From IMG/VR virus record IMGVR_UViG_3300032220_001630, positions 39,136 to 103,135 of that record: a stretch of 64,000 bases of DNA; one strand, 5' to 3'. Shown here piece by piece: positions 17,255 through 26,137 of the stretch. A model generated the notes under the pieces. It made no database searches, was not told where the DNA came from, and saw only the letters and a list, made by a program, of their open reading frames with translations. The DNA is from a virus. The position numbers and the translations under genes are program-made. Numbering within the stretch: position 1 is the first letter of the stretch; each line of letters starts with the position of its first letter.

Positions 17255-17921
17255 AAAAAGAATATTAGTTATATCCCCACATACTGATGATGAACTATTT
17301 GGTGTGGGTGGAACTTTGATAAAGAGAAAAAAAGAAGGATCTCACATAAAAGTTGTTGTTATGTCTTGCTCTAGTAGGTATCTTCACCATTTAGGAAGGG
17401 AGATAACAGAGGAAGAGCAATGGTCTGAGTTTAATAATGTTTCAAAGTTTATATCAACAGAAGAACCTGAAAAATTCGATACTGGCGGTATAAGACTGGA
17501 AGAAGTTCCGCAATATAAGATTGTTAGGTGGTTAGACGAATTGATAAGATCCTATAGGCCTACTGTTATTTATATTCCAGAGCCTTCTTACCACCAAGAA
17601 CATAAAGATGTTTATAATGCTTGTATATCAGCGGTTAGACCTACCGGGGTGGGATTAATCCCTGAAATCATATCCTATGAAATACCAACATCAACGTGGT
17701 CTGATCCATCCAATAGATTTCAGCCTAATTTATTTGAGAACATCGAGGATACCATAGAAGATAAAATAAACATTTTTAAAGAAAATTATGTTTTACAGTA
17801 TACTAAAACAAAGAGGGATAAATTGGGTGAAGAAGGAATAAAAGCACATGCTCATTATAGGGGATTTGAGTGCGGGATAAAGTATGCAGAAGCTTTCAAC
17901 ATAATAAGAAAAATAAAATAA
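17241..17921 (+). CDS. PIG-L/LmbE-family deacetylase
   Basis: SPHTDDELFGVGGTL at residues 12-26 carries the zinc-binding P-H-x-D-D-E motif. HQEHKDV near residue 118 supplies the second histidine. The family removes N-acetyl groups from sugars such as GlcNAc. At 226 residues it is complete. The upstream epimerase overlaps it by 14 bases, so the two may act on the same HexNAc unit. Confidence 0.85.
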   Translation: MQDIKKRILVISPHTDDELFGVGGTLIKRKKEGSHIKVVVMSCSSRYLHHLGREITEEEQWSEFNNVSKFISTEEPEKFDTGGIRLEEVPQYKIVRWLDELIRSYRPTVIYIPEPSYHQEHKDVYNACISAVRPTGVGLIPEIISYEIPTSTWSDPSNRFQPNLFENIEDTIEDKINIFKENYVLQYTKTKRDKLGEEGIKAHAHYRGFECGIKYAEAFNIIRKIK

Positions 17922-17927
17922 AATATT

Positions 17928-18599
17928 TTGAGAATTAATTTTTTCGATTTAGGAGCTTTCGATGGGATAGAATCCAAAATAGCTTCGGATATCTTTAGAT
18001 CATTAGGTATTGAAGATTTTAAAATATACACTTTTGAACCGTGTCAAAAATCTTTTGACCAAATATCTTCCCTGTTAAAGGATGATCCTAATGTTAAACT
18101 TGTAAAATCTGCTATTTCTAATAGTAACGGAATGAGCAAATTATATCACTCATTTGAAGGAAATGAAGTGGGGCACTCTATTTTCTCCTCGAAAAATAAC
18201 GTATACGAAAGTGATTATGAAGAAATAGAAACTATAAAATTTTCTTCATTTTGTACTAATGAAAATATTGACCTAGAAAATGGGTTTAATATCATTAAAA
18301 TTAATATCGAAGGCGCTGAATGGCATCTATTTAATGATTTGATAGATTCAAAAATGATTCAAAATATACATATTTTTTGCGGGGAAGCAATAGACATGCC
18401 TAAAGTTAAAGAGCTACATCCTTACATACCCGAGTATGAGTCGATGCTAAAAAAATACAAAATAGAATTCGTACCATTTTCAGCACAGGGTATACAAAAC
18501 GAATCTGATAGGGTACTTAGTGAAACCCGAGATTTTAAAAATAAAATAAAAATGGAATATGAAAAAATGCAGGGATTTGACCCAGGATCTACAAAGTAA
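17928..18599 (+). CDS. FkbM-family methyltransferase (TTG start)
   Basis: The frame has no ATG near its beginning; TTG at 17928 is the best start. It places INFFDLGAFDGIESKIA, a motif I variant, at the N-terminus. IYTFEPCQKSF (acidic strand) and FNIIKINIEGAEWHLF (motif IV with IEGAE) identify the FkbM family. Length is 223 residues. A TATTTTG stretch overlaps the start. Sugar O-methylation is the likely role. Confidence 0.75.
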   Translation: MRINFFDLGAFDGIESKIASDIFRSLGIEDFKIYTFEPCQKSFDQISSLLKDDPNVKLVKSAISNSNGMSKLYHSFEGNEVGHSIFSSKNNVYESDYEEIETIKFSSFCTNENIDLENGFNIIKINIEGAEWHLFNDLIDSKMIQNIHIFCGEAIDMPKVKELHPYIPEYESMLKKYKIEFVPFSAQGIQNESDRVLSETRDFKNKIKMEYEKMQGFDPGSTK

Positions 18600-19413
18600 T
18601 CCAATTAAAAGGGAATCTAATAAATTCATCGATGTAAACACAAAAGTTTTCACTATAGGTAGCTGTTTTGCACTTGAGATAAAGGATTTTCTCATGAGAA
18701 ATTCGTATAATGTATTGGTTCCAGAGGAGACAAGCTCAACACCAGAGCCAAGATTGATATGGTATAACACATATACTATATTATATGAATTTCAAAGAAT
18801 AACCGGTGAATTTGTACAGAAAGAGGATGATGTTTGGGATCTGGGTAATAGGTGGCAAGACCCTTACAGAAGGTGTGTATTTGGTGATACGAAAGAGGAT
18901 CTTTGGAAAAAAATAAATAAATTAAACGAGGATATAAAATTTGGAATTTTAAACTCTGAATGTTTAGTAATAACTTTAGGACTTACAGAAGTTTTCTTTA
19001 ATGGAAACTCCGCAATATGTTCCACACCGGGTTATGCTGGAGGAGGTGGACATGAGTGCGTATTTCGACCTACTAAATTCAATGAAAATTACGATAATGT
19101 GAAAAAGATTGTTGAAATACTAAAAAATATAAATCCTAATTGTAGTATAATTTTAACTGTTTCTCCTGTTCCCCTAGGAATGACCTTCAGAGATTTAGAC
19201 CATTTAATTGCAAATACTGAAAGTAAATCTATATTAAGAACCGTAGCTGGACAAATACAGGAAGAATATCCAGATATAGTCAATTATTTCCATAGCTTTG
19301 AGATTTCATCAAATAGTAATAGAGAAGCTGTTTATATGGAAGATGCGAGACATGTTCGTAGAGATTTTGTTGAGGGAATTATGAGTGAATTTAAAAAATA
19401 TTTCATAAAGTAA
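18559..19413 (+). CDS. GSCFA-domain protein
   Basis: VFTIGSCFALEI near residue 30 is the family-naming GSCFA motif. VITLGLTEVFF and the late DARHVRRDFV (D-x-x-H) are the other SGNH-hydrolase-like blocks. GSCFA proteins occur in bacterial and viral sugar clusters and are thought to be acyl-esterase or transferase-like. The start overlaps the preceding gene by 41 bases; no nearer ATG keeps the motif. It is followed at once by a WbqC gene. Confidence 0.8.
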   Translation: MKKCRDLTQDLQSNPIKRESNKFIDVNTKVFTIGSCFALEIKDFLMRNSYNVLVPEETSSTPEPRLIWYNTYTILYEFQRITGEFVQKEDDVWDLGNRWQDPYRRCVFGDTKEDLWKKINKLNEDIKFGILNSECLVITLGLTEVFFNGNSAICSTPGYAGGGGHECVFRPTKFNENYDNVKKIVEILKNINPNCSIILTVSPVPLGMTFRDLDHLIANTESKSILRTVAGQIQEEYPDIVNYFHSFEISSNSNREAVYMEDARHVRRDFVEGIMSEFKKYFIK

Positions 19414-19979
19414 TGACTATTTCTATACACCAGCCTAATTTTTTCCCCTGGTATCCTTTTTTTCAGAAAGTCGAAAAATCCCAAAAATTTATTCTTTTGA
19501 ATCAGTCACAATTTCAGAAGAACAATCTGCAGAATAGATTTAGTATGGACGATAAATGGTATACTATTTCTGTTAATAGAGGACTAGATCCAATATTTAC
19601 AAAAAAATATTTATCCCCAACCGATGATTGGGAAAGAATAAAAAAATCACTTCCCGAATACAAAAAGATTTTAGAAAAATTTGATCCTTTCATAGGTCAT
19701 GATTTAAAAGACACCAATACTAATATAATCAAAAAAATATGTGATATTATTGAAGTCGATACCGAAATATTATCCGATTACCCTACTGAATTAAAAGCAA
19801 GCGAAAGAATTTTGGACATATGCTTAAAATTCGAAGCTTCTACTTATATTTCTGGCATTTCTGGAAAAAAATACTTAGACCTAGAGATTTTCAAAAAAAA
19901 TGGTATAGAGGTATTTTTTCAAAAAGAGGAAGAAATGATCAAGGAACCTATTTTAAAAATACTAAAAAAATATGTTTAA
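19413..19979 (+). CDS. WbqC-like family protein
   Basis: The N-terminus ISIHQPNFFPWYPFFQKV with a later NNLQNRF is the H-Q-P-N/F-P-W signature of WbqC proteins. FEASTYISGISGKKYLD corresponds to the conserved S-G-x-x-G-x-x-Y block. Members sit in O-antigen clusters, where their reaction is not well defined. At 188 residues it is near full length. Start and stop overlap neighbours by a few bases. Confidence 0.8.
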   Translation: MTISIHQPNFFPWYPFFQKVEKSQKFILLNQSQFQKNNLQNRFSMDDKWYTISVNRGLDPIFTKKYLSPTDDWERIKKSLPEYKKILEKFDPFIGHDLKDTNTNIIKKICDIIEVDTEILSDYPTELKASERILDICLKFEASTYISGISGKKYLDLEIFKKNGIEVFFQKEEEMIKEPILKILKKYV

Positions 19980-20799
19980 TAGAGTTATTGTTAGCTCAGA
20001 CGATTCTGATTTTAAAAATTTCTGGCCTATAGTGGTTAAGTCTTGGAATAAATATTTTCCGGAAGTAAAGGTGTGTTTAGCATTTGTAACGGACAGAAAA
20101 GAAAATGATGAGATCGTAAAAAGGCTTAAAAAATATGGTGAGGTTTATTTATTCCCCGTTCAACCTAATATACCTACTCCCAACCAAGCAAAAATGTACA
20201 GACATATATTAGCTGGACAATTTGGTGATGATGTGTGTATGATAGAGGATATAGATACTATTCCACTACAATCTGAATTTGTACACAGAATCCTATCTCA
20301 GAGGGATTTTGGAAAAATGCTCAGGGTTGGCTCTGAGATCTACAACGGGACACTTGACGAGGGTAAATTTCCTACGAGTAACCTTACAGGGGAATCATAT
20401 CTCTTCAAGGAATTAATAAATCCAGATAATCTAAACTACAAATCTCTATTTGATACGTGGTGTAATATTAGATATTATGACCACAAAGAATCTGTTAATA
20501 ACCATCCGGATTTATCTGGATTAGATGGATTCTCTGATGAATCTTTGATGAGAGTACTAATGAATAGATTTTCCCCAACAAAAGATAGAATTAATGAAAT
20601 AAAAAGGGATGTTGATATACGGGACAATTGGATAGACAGATCTTGGTGGAATATAGATAAAAATAAATTAATTAATAACGAATATGTGATCTGTAACTTT
20701 TTAAGACCTTTTGCTGAAAATATTCATCTATGCAAACCGATAATTGAATATATATTCGACACTCAAAATATCCGGTTAGACGAAATATTAATAGATTAA
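19972..20799 (+). CDS. Glycosyltransferase (paralogue of the 9143 gene)
   Basis: MIEDIDTIPLQ near residue 90 gives the D-x-D. The ends match the gene at 9143: VIVSSDDSDFKNFWPIVVKSW at the start (same fold position) and CNFLRPFAENIHLCKPI at the end. A loop of about 30 residues is longer here. GT-A transferase with unknown donor. Confidence 0.6.
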   Translation: MFNRVIVSSDDSDFKNFWPIVVKSWNKYFPEVKVCLAFVTDRKENDEIVKRLKKYGEVYLFPVQPNIPTPNQAKMYRHILAGQFGDDVCMIEDIDTIPLQSEFVHRILSQRDFGKMLRVGSEIYNGTLDEGKFPTSNLTGESYLFKELINPDNLNYKSLFDTWCNIRYYDHKESVNNHPDLSGLDGFSDESLMRVLMNRFSPTKDRINEIKRDVDIRDNWIDRSWWNIDKNKLINNEYVICNFLRPFAENIHLCKPIIEYIFDTQNIRLDEILID

Positions 20800-20801
20800 A
20801 A

Positions 20802-21440
20802 ATGATTACAACCATTTATGAGCATTCTGTTGATTTAGAAATTCTAGAAAAAGGTGGGTGGGTTTTAGATCTGGGATGTGGTGTAGACTTCCTATTTTCA
20901 AAAGCCATGCTAGAAAAAGGAATGAAAGTTTTAGCAGTAGATCCAAATCCTAAAATTTCACAAATTCCAGATCATCCTAATTTCTATTTTGTAAACAAGG
21001 CAATAACCACAGAAGAATCTAAAGAGCCTTTGGAATTCACCATATATAATGACTCTGACGCATTTAGTTCAGTTAATACAATGCATGATGTTTCCTTCGT
21101 TGAAAAACAGGGGAATATCATGATTGAAACTGTGACCCTCAATGATCTTAAAAACGAATTTTCAATTAATTCTATAGAGCTGATTAAAATTGACATCGAA
21201 GGGGCAGAATACGGTCTATTAGAATCTTTACATTATCCAATTTCTAGACAAATAAGTATCGAGTATCACGATTTTAGAGGAATGAATCCATATTTTCCAA
21301 ATAATCAATTATACCATGATAAATTGAAAATAAAACTTGGCTTTTACAACTTTGTTAAGTACAGCATAGAACAACACAAGGGAATTTCAGGAGAACAGGG
21401 ACTTAATTATTGGGATTGTCTTTTAGTTCAAAAAAATTAG
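20802..21440 (+). CDS. FkbM-family methyltransferase
   Basis: GGWVLDLGCGVDFLFSKAML gives motif I, VLAVDPNP the acidic strand, and IELIKIDIEGAEYGLLESL the FkbM-type motif IV. The 212-residue length is normal for the family. It is the third FkbM-like gene of the cluster and probably methylates a sugar hydroxyl. Confidence 0.75.
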   Translation: MITTIYEHSVDLEILEKGGWVLDLGCGVDFLFSKAMLEKGMKVLAVDPNPKISQIPDHPNFYFVNKAITTEESKEPLEFTIYNDSDAFSSVNTMHDVSFVEKQGNIMIETVTLNDLKNEFSINSIELIKIDIEGAEYGLLESLHYPISRQISIEYHDFRGMNPYFPNNQLYHDKLKIKLGFYNFVKYSIEQHKGISGEQGLNYWDCLLVQKN

Positions 21441-21444
21441 ATCT

Positions 21445-22116
21445 ATGGTTATAGGAAATGGCCTACTGGCAAGAAAGTTCCAAGGAATTGACAATGTTAT
21501 TGTTTTTGCTTCCGGAGTTTCAGACTCTTCAGAAACCGACCAGAAAGAATTTGAAAGAGAAAAAAAACTCCTTTTAAAGGTAATAGAATCGAACTCTTGT
21601 GTTCCTCTTGTTTATTTCAGTTCTGTTTCAATATTAACCCAATCTTCACCATATATCTTACACAAGAAAGAAATGGAACAAATCATACAAGGATTAGGGA
21701 TTAATTATTGGATATTTAGACTTCCCCAAATTGTTGGCTTTGGCGGATGCAAAAGAAATCTTATAAATTTTATTCTTGGTAAGATAATGTCAGGAGATGA
21801 AATACAAATTTATGACACAAAAAGAAGTATATTGGACGTTGATGACGCTAGGAGTATTGTTGAGTATATCATACAAAACTTTGAACCTAATAAAATTTTA
21901 AATGTTGGCGGGGTGCAAGCTTTGAAGGTTCATGATATTGTTGACATTTTAGAATCTTTAACTGGAAATAAACCCATAGTAAACAAAATCAAGAAAGAAT
22001 GTTTAGATCAATCTACTGTTAATTCGGAAGAAGTTGAACAAGCAATCAGCTTTCTGGGAATAAAAACTGAATTTTACATTAAAAAAACTTTAGCTAAATA
22101 TGTTGCACATTACTGA
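21445..22116 (+). CDS. Short SDR-type nucleotide-sugar reductase/epimerase-like protein
   Basis: It begins VIGNGLLARKF, a reduced form of the NAD(P)-binding glycine motif. VYFSSVSIL supplies the catalytic Ser, SPYILHKKEME the Y-x-x-x-K, and ILNVGGVQALKVHDIV the substrate domain. At 223 residues it is shorter than RfbD-type reductases (about 300), so the fold is trimmed. A dTDP-sugar reductase or epimerase role is possible but the substrate is uncertain. Confidence 0.6.
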   Translation: MVIGNGLLARKFQGIDNVIVFASGVSDSSETDQKEFEREKKLLLKVIESNSCVPLVYFSSVSILTQSSPYILHKKEMEQIIQGLGINYWIFRLPQIVGFGGCKRNLINFILGKIMSGDEIQIYDTKRSILDVDDARSIVEYIIQNFEPNKILNVGGVQALKVHDIVDILESLTGNKPIVNKIKKECLDQSTVNSEEVEQAISFLGIKTEFYIKKTLAKYVAHY

Positions 22117-23017
22117 AGAAACACACCACGACCTATATTATAATGTAGAAAAATGTGTGGAGTATTGTAGACAAATTAAGACATCTGTTCGCAAGGAAAT
22201 AACTGAATATCACATGTTTTGGAATGTCGGTTTACCATTCGAGAGAAAACAAATTTTATCTATAAAATCATATCTTTGTACTCAAGATCTTAAGAATACA
22301 CGATTAAACATATGGTCAAATGTAGACCTAAGGTCGAATCATTTTTTGTTGCCTTTTCTCCCTTATATAAATTTTAAAATATGGGATCCTATCAAAGAAG
22401 CACGAGGAACTGAATTGGAAGGGAGGTTAGATGTTCTTCTAGTAAAAGACGACTTAAACTATTCTGCGGGGGATCTTTTCAGAATTTTGGTTTTGCATAA
22501 TTATGGAGGATTATACGTAGATTTTGATGTCGTTTTTTTAAGGGATTTCTCCCCTATTCTTGATCAAGAATTTATGTATAAATGGTCCTTCCAAGAAGAA
22601 ATGATAAATGGTGCTGTGATGAGGATGTTTAAAGGTAGTAAACTTTCTAAGGATCTTTTAAAAGAAATAGCAAAAGGTGAAGTTTATTCTGGAACTGTTA
22701 ATTGGTCAACAGTTTTATATCAAAAAGTTAGATCTTATAATAAGGATTGGACAGTTTTCCCTTGTGCGTTCTTTAATACTGAGTGGCAAATTAAATTAAC
22801 AGAGGAACAAAAAAACAACGACCCCGAATATAGGGAATTAGTTAATTTTATTCTTTATCCTTTCAAAAAAACAGAATGGAGTTCAAAATTGATGTATGAG
22901 GGGGTATTCAGTTGGCATTGGCATAACAACTGGAATGCAGAAATTGAAATAGGAAGTAAGTGGCAAATTTTAGAAGATAAATTTAACAATGAAATCAAAA
23001 CAAAATTTAAAATTTGA
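22100..23017 (+). CDS. GT32-like glycosyltransferase (DXD sugar-binding)
   Basis: GDLFRILVLHNYGGLYVDFD (near residues 121-140) is the classic block of sugar-transferases with the DXD motif: Y-G-G-x-Y-x-D-x-D. FSWHWHNNW near the C-terminus is the usual His-rich end. The 305-residue length fits. Mannose, glucose or galactose donors are used by relatives; the donor here is unknown. It overlaps the preceding gene by 17 bases and the next by 29. Confidence 0.75.
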   Translation: MLHITEETHHDLYYNVEKCVEYCRQIKTSVRKEITEYHMFWNVGLPFERKQILSIKSYLCTQDLKNTRLNIWSNVDLRSNHFLLPFLPYINFKIWDPIKEARGTELEGRLDVLLVKDDLNYSAGDLFRILVLHNYGGLYVDFDVVFLRDFSPILDQEFMYKWSFQEEMINGAVMRMFKGSKLSKDLLKEIAKGEVYSGTVNWSTVLYQKVRSYNKDWTVFPCAFFNTEWQIKLTEEQKNNDPEYRELVNFILYPFKKTEWSSKLMYEGVFSWHWHNNWNAEIEIGSKWQILEDKFNNEIKTKFKI

Positions 23018-23570
23018 TATCGATAAAAAGTATTTAACAATGTTTACGTCAGATAAAGAGGTAAACCAGCTTGGATGGGGATCGATACATTCTCAAAATA
23101 GTAGATTTGAAATACTCCTACAGATTAGAGGATACAACCAAAACGATACGGTATTAGATGTTGGGTGTGGATACGGGGATCTTTGTAAATATATTCAAAA
23201 TTATACTGGTATAGATCTGAGAGCATCTGCAATAGACAAGGCTAAAAATAAATACCCAGGGAGGGATTTTAAAAATTGTGAAATATATTCAATCGACGAG
23301 AAATATGACTGGGTTTTTGCATCGGGAATATTTTGTTTTGATTATGAATGGGAAAAAAATACTAATGATTGCATAAAAAAAATGTATGAAATTTCCAAAA
23401 AAGGATTAGCCTTTAATTTCCTTTCTGACCTAAGCGAGGGCAATAGAGAAATCGGAATGAAATATACCAAAATAGAAGAGGCTTTACCTATTGTTTCATC
23501 ATTATGTAAGAATTTTACATTTAGACACGACTATCTAAAAAACGATTTTACTGTCTATATGTACAAATAA
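22989..23570 (+). CDS. Class I SAM-dependent methyltransferase
   Basis: TVLDVGCGYGDLCKYI near residue 53 is a textbook motif I, and YTGIDLRASAI gives the acidic residue after beta-2. WVFASGIFCF is the motif IV strand. The 193-residue chain ends FTVYMYK. Probable small-molecule or sugar methyltransferase. A Met at 23041 is an alternative start that would keep all motifs. Confidence 0.75.
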   Translation: MKSKQNLKFDIDKKYLTMFTSDKEVNQLGWGSIHSQNSRFEILLQIRGYNQNDTVLDVGCGYGDLCKYIQNYTGIDLRASAIDKAKNKYPGRDFKNCEIYSIDEKYDWVFASGIFCFDYEWEKNTNDCIKKMYEISKKGLAFNFLSDLSEGNREIGMKYTKIEEALPIVSSLCKNFTFRHDYLKNDFTVYMYK

Positions 23571-23614
23571 TTCACGTTATAGGAGGAACTATCTTTAATA
23601 CATTTTATATAATT

Positions 23615-23622
23615 TATAAATA
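23615..23622 (+). promoter_or_regulatory. TATAAATA, T4-late-promoter-like element
   Basis: TATAAATA, identical to the T4 late -10 consensus, lies in one of the few gaps of the glycan cluster and ends 5 bases before the fcl ATG at 23628. An internal promoter for the fcl-gmd-kdsD-kdsA group is plausible. If transcription starts at normal spacing the transcript would be almost leaderless. Confidence 0.45.
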
Positions 23623-23627
23623 TCGTT

Positions 23628-24554
23628 ATGATTCTTTGTATTTTTGGATCCTCTGGATTAGTAGGAAGCAATCTTTATAATAAATGTTTAGAAAAATATT
23701 CGAATTACAGAATACTTGCTCCTAAAAGATCTGATGTGGATCTTTCTAATAGGGAAGAAACCTTATCGTATCTCCATTTTAATAAGCCCGACATAGTTTT
23801 TCTATGTGCTGCTAAAGTTGGAGGAATAAAGGCTAATAGCGATTTTAAAGCTGATTTTATAACAGAGAATATAAAAATACAATCCAATGTTATAGAGGGA
23901 TGTTTTCTAGCTGGTATAAAGAAGCTAGTATTTTTAGGATCTTCTTGCATATATCCTAAGAATTGTCCTCAACCCATCAAGGAAGAATACCTCATGACTG
24001 GACCATTAGAACCTACTAACGATGCTTATGCTATTGCAAAGATATCTGGGATTAAGATGTGTCAATCCTACAGAAGTCAATATGGATGTGATTTTATATC
24101 CGTAATGCCGTCAAATCTTTATGGTCCTGGTGATAATTTCGATCTTAATTCGAGTCATGTATTGCCTGCTCTAATTAGAAAATTCCACGAGGCTAAAATA
24201 AAAAATAAGCCATACGTTGAGGTGTGGGGATCTGGTACACCCATGAGAGAATTTTTATATGTTGAGGATCTTGCGGATGCTTTAATTTTTCTGTCCGAAA
24301 ATTATTCAGACGAGAAAATAATAAATGTTGGATCTGGAATGGACCTATCAATTAAACTTTTGTCCCATTATATACAAAAAGAAGTCGGTTATGAGGGTGA
24401 TGTAGTTTTTAATAATTCTTATCCTGACGGAACAATGAGAAAGGTTATGGACTCATCCAGAATATTCGAAATGGGATGGAGTCCTAAAATTTCATTGGAG
24501 GATGGGATTAAAAAGACATATTCCTACTATAAAGAAACATATGAACAACAATAA
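23628..24554 (+). CDS. fcl: GDP-L-fucose synthase
   Basis: [10 protein letters not shown] at residues 7-16 binds [22 protein letters not shown] and [15 protein letters not shown] are diagnostic blocks with the Ser, Tyr and Lys of the active site, and [10 protein letters not shown] follows. The enzyme converts GDP-4-keto-6-deoxymannose to GDP-L-fucose by epimerisation and reduction. At 308 residues it is full length. It directly precedes gmd, giving both steps from GDP-mannose. Confidence 0.93.
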   Translation: MILCIFGSSGLVGSNLYNKCLEKYSNYRILAPKRSDVDLSNREETLSYLHFNKPDIVFLCAAKVGGIKANSDFKADFITENIKIQSNVIEGCFLAGIKKLVFLGSSCIYPKNCPQPIKEEYLMTGPLEPTNDAYAIAKISGIKMCQSYRSQYGCDFISVMPSNLYGPGDNFDLNSSHVLPALIRKFHEAKIKNKPYVEVWGSGTPMREFLYVEDLADALIFLSENYSDEKIINVGSGMDLSIKLLSHYIQKEVGYEGDVVFNNSYPDGTMRKVMDSSRIFEMGWSPKISLEDGIKKTYSYYKETYEQQ

Positions 24555-25569
24555 GAAAGCTATTATAACCGGGGTTAATGGGCAGGACGGAAGCTACCTT
24601 GCTGAACTTCTTCTGAATAAAGGATATGAGGTTCATGGTACAATAAGAAGATCCTCGTCTTTTAATACCTGGAGAATAGATCATTTAAGAAAAGATAGTA
24701 ATTTTCACTGGCATTATGCTGATATAACAGACCCAGTAAGTATATCTAACCTAGTATCTTCTCTAAAACCTGACGAATTCTATAACCTTGCAGCGCAAAG
24801 CCATGTAAAGATTTCTTTTGAAATCCCATACTATACCGGACAAGTTGATGCTATAGGGACTTTAAATGTATTAGAGGCTATCAGATCACACTCGCCTAAT
24901 ACTAAATTGTATCAGGCATCAACCTCTGAATTGTACGGTATGGTTCAAGAGATACCGCAAAATGAAAAAACACCTTTCTATCCAAGATCCCCCTATGGAG
25001 TTGCAAAGCTCTATGGGTTTTGGATAATTAAAAACTACAGAGAAGCCTACAATTTATTTGCATGTAACGGTATACTATTTAATCACACTTCTCCAAGAAG
25101 GGGTGAAAATTTCGTCGAGAAAAAAATAGTTGATGCTCTTGCTGATATTATACACAATCAAAAGATCACATCTTTTTCATTAGGTAACTTGAACTCACAA
25201 AGGGATATAGGTCATGCTAGGGAATATGTTGAAGGTATGTGGAGAATGCTCCAACAGAAAACTCCTGATGATTTTGTTCTTGCAACAGGAACAACGTATA
25301 CTATTAGATCAATTGTTGAGATGACAGCTTCTATTTTAGGAGTTCATTTAATATGGGAGGGTGAAGGAATAAATGAAGTTGGTAAAAACAAAGAAACAGG
25401 AGAAATACTGGTAACTATTGATTCTAAATATTTTAGACCTTCTGAGGTTGATCTTTTAATAGGAAATCCTGAGAAGGCTGAATCTGTATTAGGATGGAAA
25501 GCTAAAATGGATCTTACTGAAATATTAAAGGAAATGGTTGAATCTAAAATTAATGGAAATGTACGCTGA
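24541..25569 (+). CDS. gmd: GDP-mannose 4,6-dehydratase
   Basis: [17 protein letters not shown] (near residues 9-25) is the Gmd NADP-binding motif, then [27 protein letters not shown] and ASTSELYG with the catalytic Thr/Ser and Glu. [10 protein letters not shown] gives Tyr and Lys. I place the start at ATG 24541, overlapping fcl by 14 bases, which gives 342 residues, the family's usual size. It turns GDP-mannose into GDP-4-keto-6-deoxymannose for Fcl. Confidence 0.93.
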   Translation: MNNNKKAIITGVNGQDGSYLAELLLNKGYEVHGTIRRSSSFNTWRIDHLRKDSNFHWHYADITDPVSISNLVSSLKPDEFYNLAAQSHVKISFEIPYYTGQVDAIGTLNVLEAIRSHSPNTKLYQASTSELYGMVQEIPQNEKTPFYPRSPYGVAKLYGFWIIKNYREAYNLFACNGILFNHTSPRRGENFVEKKIVDALADIIHNQKITSFSLGNLNSQRDIGHAREYVEGMWRMLQQKTPDDFVLATGTTYTIRSIVEMTASILGVHLIWEGEGINEVGKNKETGEILVTIDSKYFRPSEVDLLIGNPEKAESVLGWKAKMDLTEILKEMVESKINGNVR

Positions 25570-26137
25570 TTTATTATTCAGGGAGATAGAATATCTTAGT
25601 AGGATACCTGTTCATAAAATATCTTTTCTTGTAGATCTTGTACATGGGGGAATAGATGAAGACAGTAGGATAATCTGTTCAGGTATGGGAAAGGCAGGAC
25701 AGATTGCACATACCTTTTCTACAACTTTAAGCTCTACTGGAGTCCCCTCATATTTCCTTCATCCTTCTGAAGCACAACACGGGGATCTTGGTATTTTAGG
25801 TAAGAATGATATTCTTATGCTATTTTCAAATTCTGGAAAAACTAGGGAGGTTTTAGAATTGATTGATCTATCTAAGAGATTGCATCCTGATTTAAGAATA
25901 CTTTGTATAGTTGGAGAATCTAATAAGGAGCTGGAAGAAAAAACCTCTCTTGTTTTAGATTTTGGTCCTGTCAAAGAAATATGTCCATTAGGATTAACAC
26001 CTACTACATCAACAACCTGTATGTCCGTTATATGCGACCTTATAGTTGTTGGATTAATGAAGAAGAATAATTTTACTAAAGAAGAATACGCAAAAAGACA
26101 TCATGGAGGATATCTTGGAGAAAAGTCAAAATCCTAA
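25553..26137 (+). CDS. kdsD: D-arabinose 5-phosphate isomerase, SIS domain only
   Basis: [20 protein letters not shown] and [15 protein letters not shown] match the KdsD/KpsF sugar-isomerase domain. [19 protein letters not shown] and [14 protein letters not shown] complete the active-site loops. The enzyme isomerises ribulose 5-phosphate to arabinose 5-phosphate, the first Kdo step. The protein lacks the C-terminal CBS pair of E. coli KdsD (about 195 versus 328 residues). I choose ATG 25553, overlapping gmd by 17 bases, over an upstream TTG. Confidence 0.85.
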   Translation: MEMYADLLFREIEYLSRIPVHKISFLVDLVHGGIDEDSRIICSGMGKAGQIAHTFSTTLSSTGVPSYFLHPSEAQHGDLGILGKNDILMLFSNSGKTREVLELIDLSKRLHPDLRILCIVGESNKELEEKTSLVLDFGPVKEICPLGLTPTTSTTCMSVICDLIVVGLMKKNNFTKEEYAKRHHGGYLGEKSKS

